Below, in pieces: positions 7,263 to 8,821 of a stretch of DNA of 8,821 nucleotides (positions are counted from its first letter, which is position 1; every line of letters begins with the position of its first letter). Below the pieces are notes generated by a model. It ran no database searches. It was not told where the DNA came from and was given only the letters and a program-made list of their open reading frames with translations. Made by a program: the position numbers and the translations under genes. Source of the DNA: Burkholderiaceae bacterium (lineage in GTDB: Bacteria > Pseudomonadota > Gammaproteobacteria > Burkholderiales > Burkholderiaceae_C); the NCBI GenBank assembly GCA_017853735.1, contig JAFMJA010000100.1, positions 1 through 8,821 on the forward strand. Direction: 5' to 3'.

Positions 7263-7297
7263 GGCGCGCGCAAAACCCTAAATTATGGCCGCGCGCC
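7263..7297. repeat. GC-rich inverted repeat spanning the htpG promoter
   Basis: GGCGCGCG (7263-7270) and CGCGCGCC (7290-7297) are perfect eight-base inverted arms around a 19-base AT-richer spacer that contains the likely -10 of htpG. It could be an operator dyad or an RNA stem if transcription starts upstream. GCGC runs are common in GC-rich genomes, so chance is a real alternative. Confidence 0.4.
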
Positions 7298-7308
7298 TTG
7301 TTTTCAAG
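7283..7308 (-). promoter_or_regulatory. Candidate heat-shock (sigma-32-like) promoter of htpG
   Basis: On the minus strand CTTGAAA (7308-7302) is an exact match to the sigma-32 -35 consensus. It is followed after 11 bases by GGCCATAA (7290-7283), a partial match to CCCCATNT. The spacer is shorter than the usual 13-15 bases, so the -10 assignment is uncertain. A sigma-70 reading with TTGAAA and TAATTT 16 bases apart is also possible. The leader would be about 55 bases. htpG is a classical sigma-32 gene in E. coli. Confidence 0.45.
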
Positions 7309-7311
7309 GGC

Positions 7312-7320
7312 TGTGGATAA
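7312..7320 (-). promoter_or_regulatory. Consensus DnaA box (TTATCCACA) upstream of htpG
   Basis: The minus strand reads TTATCCACA, an exact match to the high-affinity DnaA box. It ends three bases upstream of the CTTGAAA -35 of htpG and lies in the non-coding gap after the pseudouridine synthase stop. A single box is not an origin: no box cluster, AT-rich unwinding region, or dnaA/dnaN gene is present. It could be a DnaA regulatory or titration site, or chance. Confidence 0.6.
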
Positions 7321-7331
7321 GTCCCGGATTC

Positions 7332-8165
7332 TCAGAAGCGTTCGTGCGGCGCCAGATAGCGCCACTGCCCAATTGGCAGCTTGCCCAGCATGACGCAGCC
7401 AATACGTACCCGCTTCAGGCCCACCACCTTCAGGCCCACCAGCTCGCACATACGGCGGATCTGACGCTTCTTGCCTTCCTTCAGCACAAAGCGCAGCTGC
7501 TCGGGGTTTTCCCATTCCACGCGCGCCGGCTTCAGGGCCTGGCCATCCAGAGACAGGCCGTGCTTAAGCAGGGCCAGTTTGTCTGGCGGGAAGGCGGCCT
7601 GCACATTCTGGTCGATCTGGCCTGGCTCCCAGCTGACCCGCACCAGGTACTCCTTTTCAACCTCGGAGTCCTCACCGATCAGCTGGCGCGCCACCCGACC
7701 ATCCTGGGTCAGCACCAAGAGGCCGGTGGAGTCGATATCCAGGCGGCCCGAGGGCGCCAGCCCGCGCAATTGGGAGCCGTTGAAGCGCTGCGGCGAACGA
7801 TCTTCACGCCAGCGGTTTTGCGCTTGTACCAATACCACAGCGGGCTGGTGGCCGTCCTCGGCCTGGCCGCTGACATAGCCAACCGGTTTGTTGAGCAGGA
7901 TGGTGACTTGCGTGGCCTGTTTCTGTTGGGCTTGCCGGTCCACCTCGATGCGGTCGGTCACCGTCACCTGCTGGCCCATTTGTGCCTGCTGTCCATTGAC
8001 CCGTACCCAACCCTGGGCAATCCAGTCATCGGCCTCGCGCCGCGAGCACAGGCCCAGCTCGGCCATGCGCTTGTTCAAGCGGCTGGTGCCACGAACCGGC
8101 TCAGACGTGCCATCTGGGCGAGGGGCGCGGCGCAGGCTGCCAGGTGGGGCGGGAGTAGGCTTCAT
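7332..8165 (-). CDS. rluF: 23S rRNA pseudouridine synthase, RsuA/RluF family
   Basis: A 277-residue cytoplasmic enzyme that isomerises uridine to pseudouridine in rRNA. An N-terminal S4 RNA-binding domain (about 28-75) contains RLNKRMAELGLCSRREADDWI and VRVNG. The catalytic domain has the LLNKPVG motif (90-96), the active-site GRLDIDSTGLLVLTQDG (140-156; catalytic Asp143), KEYLV (171-175) and KKRQIRRMCELVG (232-244). The end KRVRIGCVMLGKLPIGQWRYL (251-271) resembles E. coli RluF (U2604 of 23S rRNA) more than RluB or RsuA, so RluF is the best subtype call; the exact target base is inferred. A longer insert (about 98-135) precedes the catalytic motif. The first 27 residues are a low-complexity Pro/Arg tail. 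No well-spaced Shine-Dalgarno sequence precedes the ATG; a seven-base stem abuts it. The cytochrome gene ends 49 bases upstream on the same strand. Confidence 0.88.
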   Translation of the reverse strand: MKPTPAPPGSLRRAPRPDGTSEPVRGTSRLNKRMAELGLCSRREADDWIAQGWVRVNGQQAQMGQQVTVTDRIEVDRQAQQKQATQVTILLNKPVGYVSGQAEDGHQPAVVLVQAQNRWREDRSPQRFNGSQLRGLAPSGRLDIDSTGLLVLTQDGRVARQLIGEDSEVEKEYLVRVSWEPGQIDQNVQAAFPPDKLALLKHGLSLDGQALKPARVEWENPEQLRFVLKEGKKRQIRRMCELVGLKVVGLKRVRIGCVMLGKLPIGQWRYLAPHERF

Positions 8166-8199
8166 CGGGCTGGCATTGTCCTACAAAGCGCACAGCCCG
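8166..8199 (-). promoter_or_regulatory. Stem-loop directly abutting the rluF start codon, with overlapping mini-ORF
   Basis: In the rluF transcript CGGGCTG (8199-8193) and CAGCCCG (8172-8166) form a perfect seven-pair stem with a 20-base loop, and the start codon follows with no gap. The only Shine-Dalgarno-like AGGA (8182-8179) sits in the loop, 13 bases from the ATG in linear sequence. A four-codon frame, ATG CCA GCC CGA TGA (8176-8162), ends with a stop overlapping the rluF ATG. These features suggest structure-dependent or coupled initiation, but this is inference. Confidence 0.4.
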
Positions 8200-8214
8200 C
8201 GAAGCTGAGTCTTG

Positions 8215-8811
8215 TTATTTGTAATTGGCCAGGAAGTGGGCCAGGTCTTCCAGTTGCTGGTTGCTCAGGCCATAGAGCGAGGCGGCCATGATGGTATCGC
8301 GCCCCGGGCCGGGATGGTCGCGAAACTCTTTCATCACGTCGAGCAGGAAACGCTCCTGTTGGCCGGCCAGGCGGGGTACCTGCTCTCGGCCGCTGAAGTT
8401 GGGTAAATGGCAGATGCCGCAGCGCGTGCCATCCGCAACGGCCTTGCCACGCTGGTAACGTGTGGCATCCACCGGGCCCGCCGCAGGTGGGGGCGGTGGC
8501 AGGCGGGAAAAATGATTGGCCAGCGCGGTCAACTCAGGGTCTTTCAAGCCGTCCAGCGTGCCCTTCATCTGCGGTATGTCGCGCAGGCCCTCACGGATCA
8601 GCACCAGCTGGTTTTCCAGAAAGATCTTGGGCTGTCCAGCCAGCGAGGGGAAATTAGGTATGAGCGAAACGCCATTGGCGCCATGGCAGGCTGCACACAA
8701 TTCCAGCCGCGGTGCCGGCTGCGCCAGAGTTTGACCGCAAGCCAGCATGAGCAAAAGCCCTGCCAGCATTTGGCTCAGACGGTTATAGAAGAAAAAAAAT
8801 AGGTGCAGCAT
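8215..8811 (-). CDS. Dihaem c-type cytochrome (c4/c553-like)
   Basis: A periplasmic electron carrier of 198 residues as read, with two covalent haem sites: CAACH (39-43) and CGICH (131-135). Each lies in a cytochrome c fold of about 80-90 residues, joined by a proline-rich linker (RLPPPPPAAG). Likely axial methionines are Met82 (PQMKGTL) and Met176 (TIMAASLYGL). SLAGQ and RLAGQQ repeats after each haem site are typical of c4-like proteins, which feed electrons to terminal oxidases. A signal peptide covers residues 1-30 (cut after TLA); a cysteine at 25 gives only a poor lipobox. The start is uncertain: the ATG at 8811 is 10 bases from the window edge, the frame stays open upstream, and an internal ATG at 8769 would leave a signal peptide with no positive charge. 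A run of eight T lies in the first codons. The rluF gene follows 49 bases downstream. Confidence 0.88.
   Translation of the reverse strand: MLHLFFFFYNRLSQMLAGLLLMLACGQTLAQPAPRLELCAACHGANGVSLIPNFPSLAGQPKIFLENQLVLIREGLRDIPQMKGTLDGLKDPELTALANHFSRLPPPPPAAGPVDATRYQRGKAVADGTRCGICHLPNFSGREQVPRLAGQQERFLLDVMKEFRDHPGPGRDTIMAASLYGLSNQQLEDLAHFLANYK
8792..8799 (-). repeat. Homopolymer run of eight T in the first codons of the cytochrome gene
   Basis: Eight consecutive T on the coding strand encode part of LFFFFY (residues 4-9 of the reading from 8811). It is the longest single-base run in a GC-rich window and is slippage-prone. If translation begins at 8769 it lies in the leader instead. Confidence 0.7.
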
Positions 8812-8821
8812 GGGGAAAATC

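Noticed and set aside
7312..7320. Replication origin
   Set aside because: A single DnaA box without a box cluster, AT-rich unwinding element or origin-associated genes does not support an origin.
6392..7393. Long open frame of 333 codons on the plus strand opposite htpG
   Set aside because: It is antisense to an unmistakable htpG gene. Its translation has no recognisable domain, and long antisense frames are expected in GC-rich coding DNA.
7413..7442. Tandem 15-base repeat (two copies) inside rluF
   Set aside because: It encodes the VGLKV/VGLKR part of the conserved C-terminal region. The spacing of flanking motifs equals that of E. coli RluF, so no insertion or duplication is implied.
7344..8291. 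Long open frame of 315 codons on the plus strand opposite rluF
   Set aside because: It mirrors the rluF coding frame and extends into the cytochrome gene; composition and lack of motifs mark it as a shadow.

Overview
The window is ordinary chromosomal sequence from a GC-rich Gram-negative bacterium, most likely a betaproteobacterium of the order Burkholderiales (Comamonadaceae-like). The grounds are a Bug/TctC-type periplasmic binding protein, a close SrkA (YihE) homologue, an HtpG and an RluF-type pseudouridine synthase of proteobacterial type, a c4-like dihaem cytochrome, and a TAGAAT-type -10 element. The taxonomic call is an inference from gene content. Eight protein genes fill almost the whole window. 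No gene-free stretch exceeds 160 bases, and I see no rRNA, tRNA, CRISPR array, transposase or phage gene.

Left part, plus strand (35-2856): srkA (stress-response Ser/Thr kinase), then a two-gene unit made of a Bug-family solute-binding protein and a ModA-like solute-binding protein. The second begins 10 bases after the first and has no signal peptide. A perfect 12-base palindrome lies between a candidate -10 element and the Bug ribosome-binding site. The unit has no permease genes.

Middle, minus strand (2880-5125): a 12-helix APC-family amino acid permease, transcribed away from and 23 bases downstream of a signal-peptide-bearing class I methyltransferase. The methyltransferase resembles the FAM173/aKMT lysine methyltransferase family. 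Its export signal is the most unusual protein-level feature here, because S-adenosylmethionine is a cytoplasmic cofactor.

Right part, minus strand (5285-8811): a dihaem cytochrome c, then an RluF-type 23S rRNA pseudouridine synthase, then htpG (Hsp90). Upstream of htpG a consensus DnaA box (TTATCCACA), a heat-shock-like -35 (CTTGAAA) and a GC-rich inverted repeat lie within 58 bases. A long imperfect hairpin follows the htpG stop codon. The right edge of the window cuts off the upstream region, and possibly the true start, of the cytochrome gene.

I found no complete novel system. The points worth a second look are the exported FAM173-like methyltransferase, the pair of orphan binding proteins of which one lacks a signal peptide, the DnaA box at the htpG promoter, and several structured leader or trailer elements.
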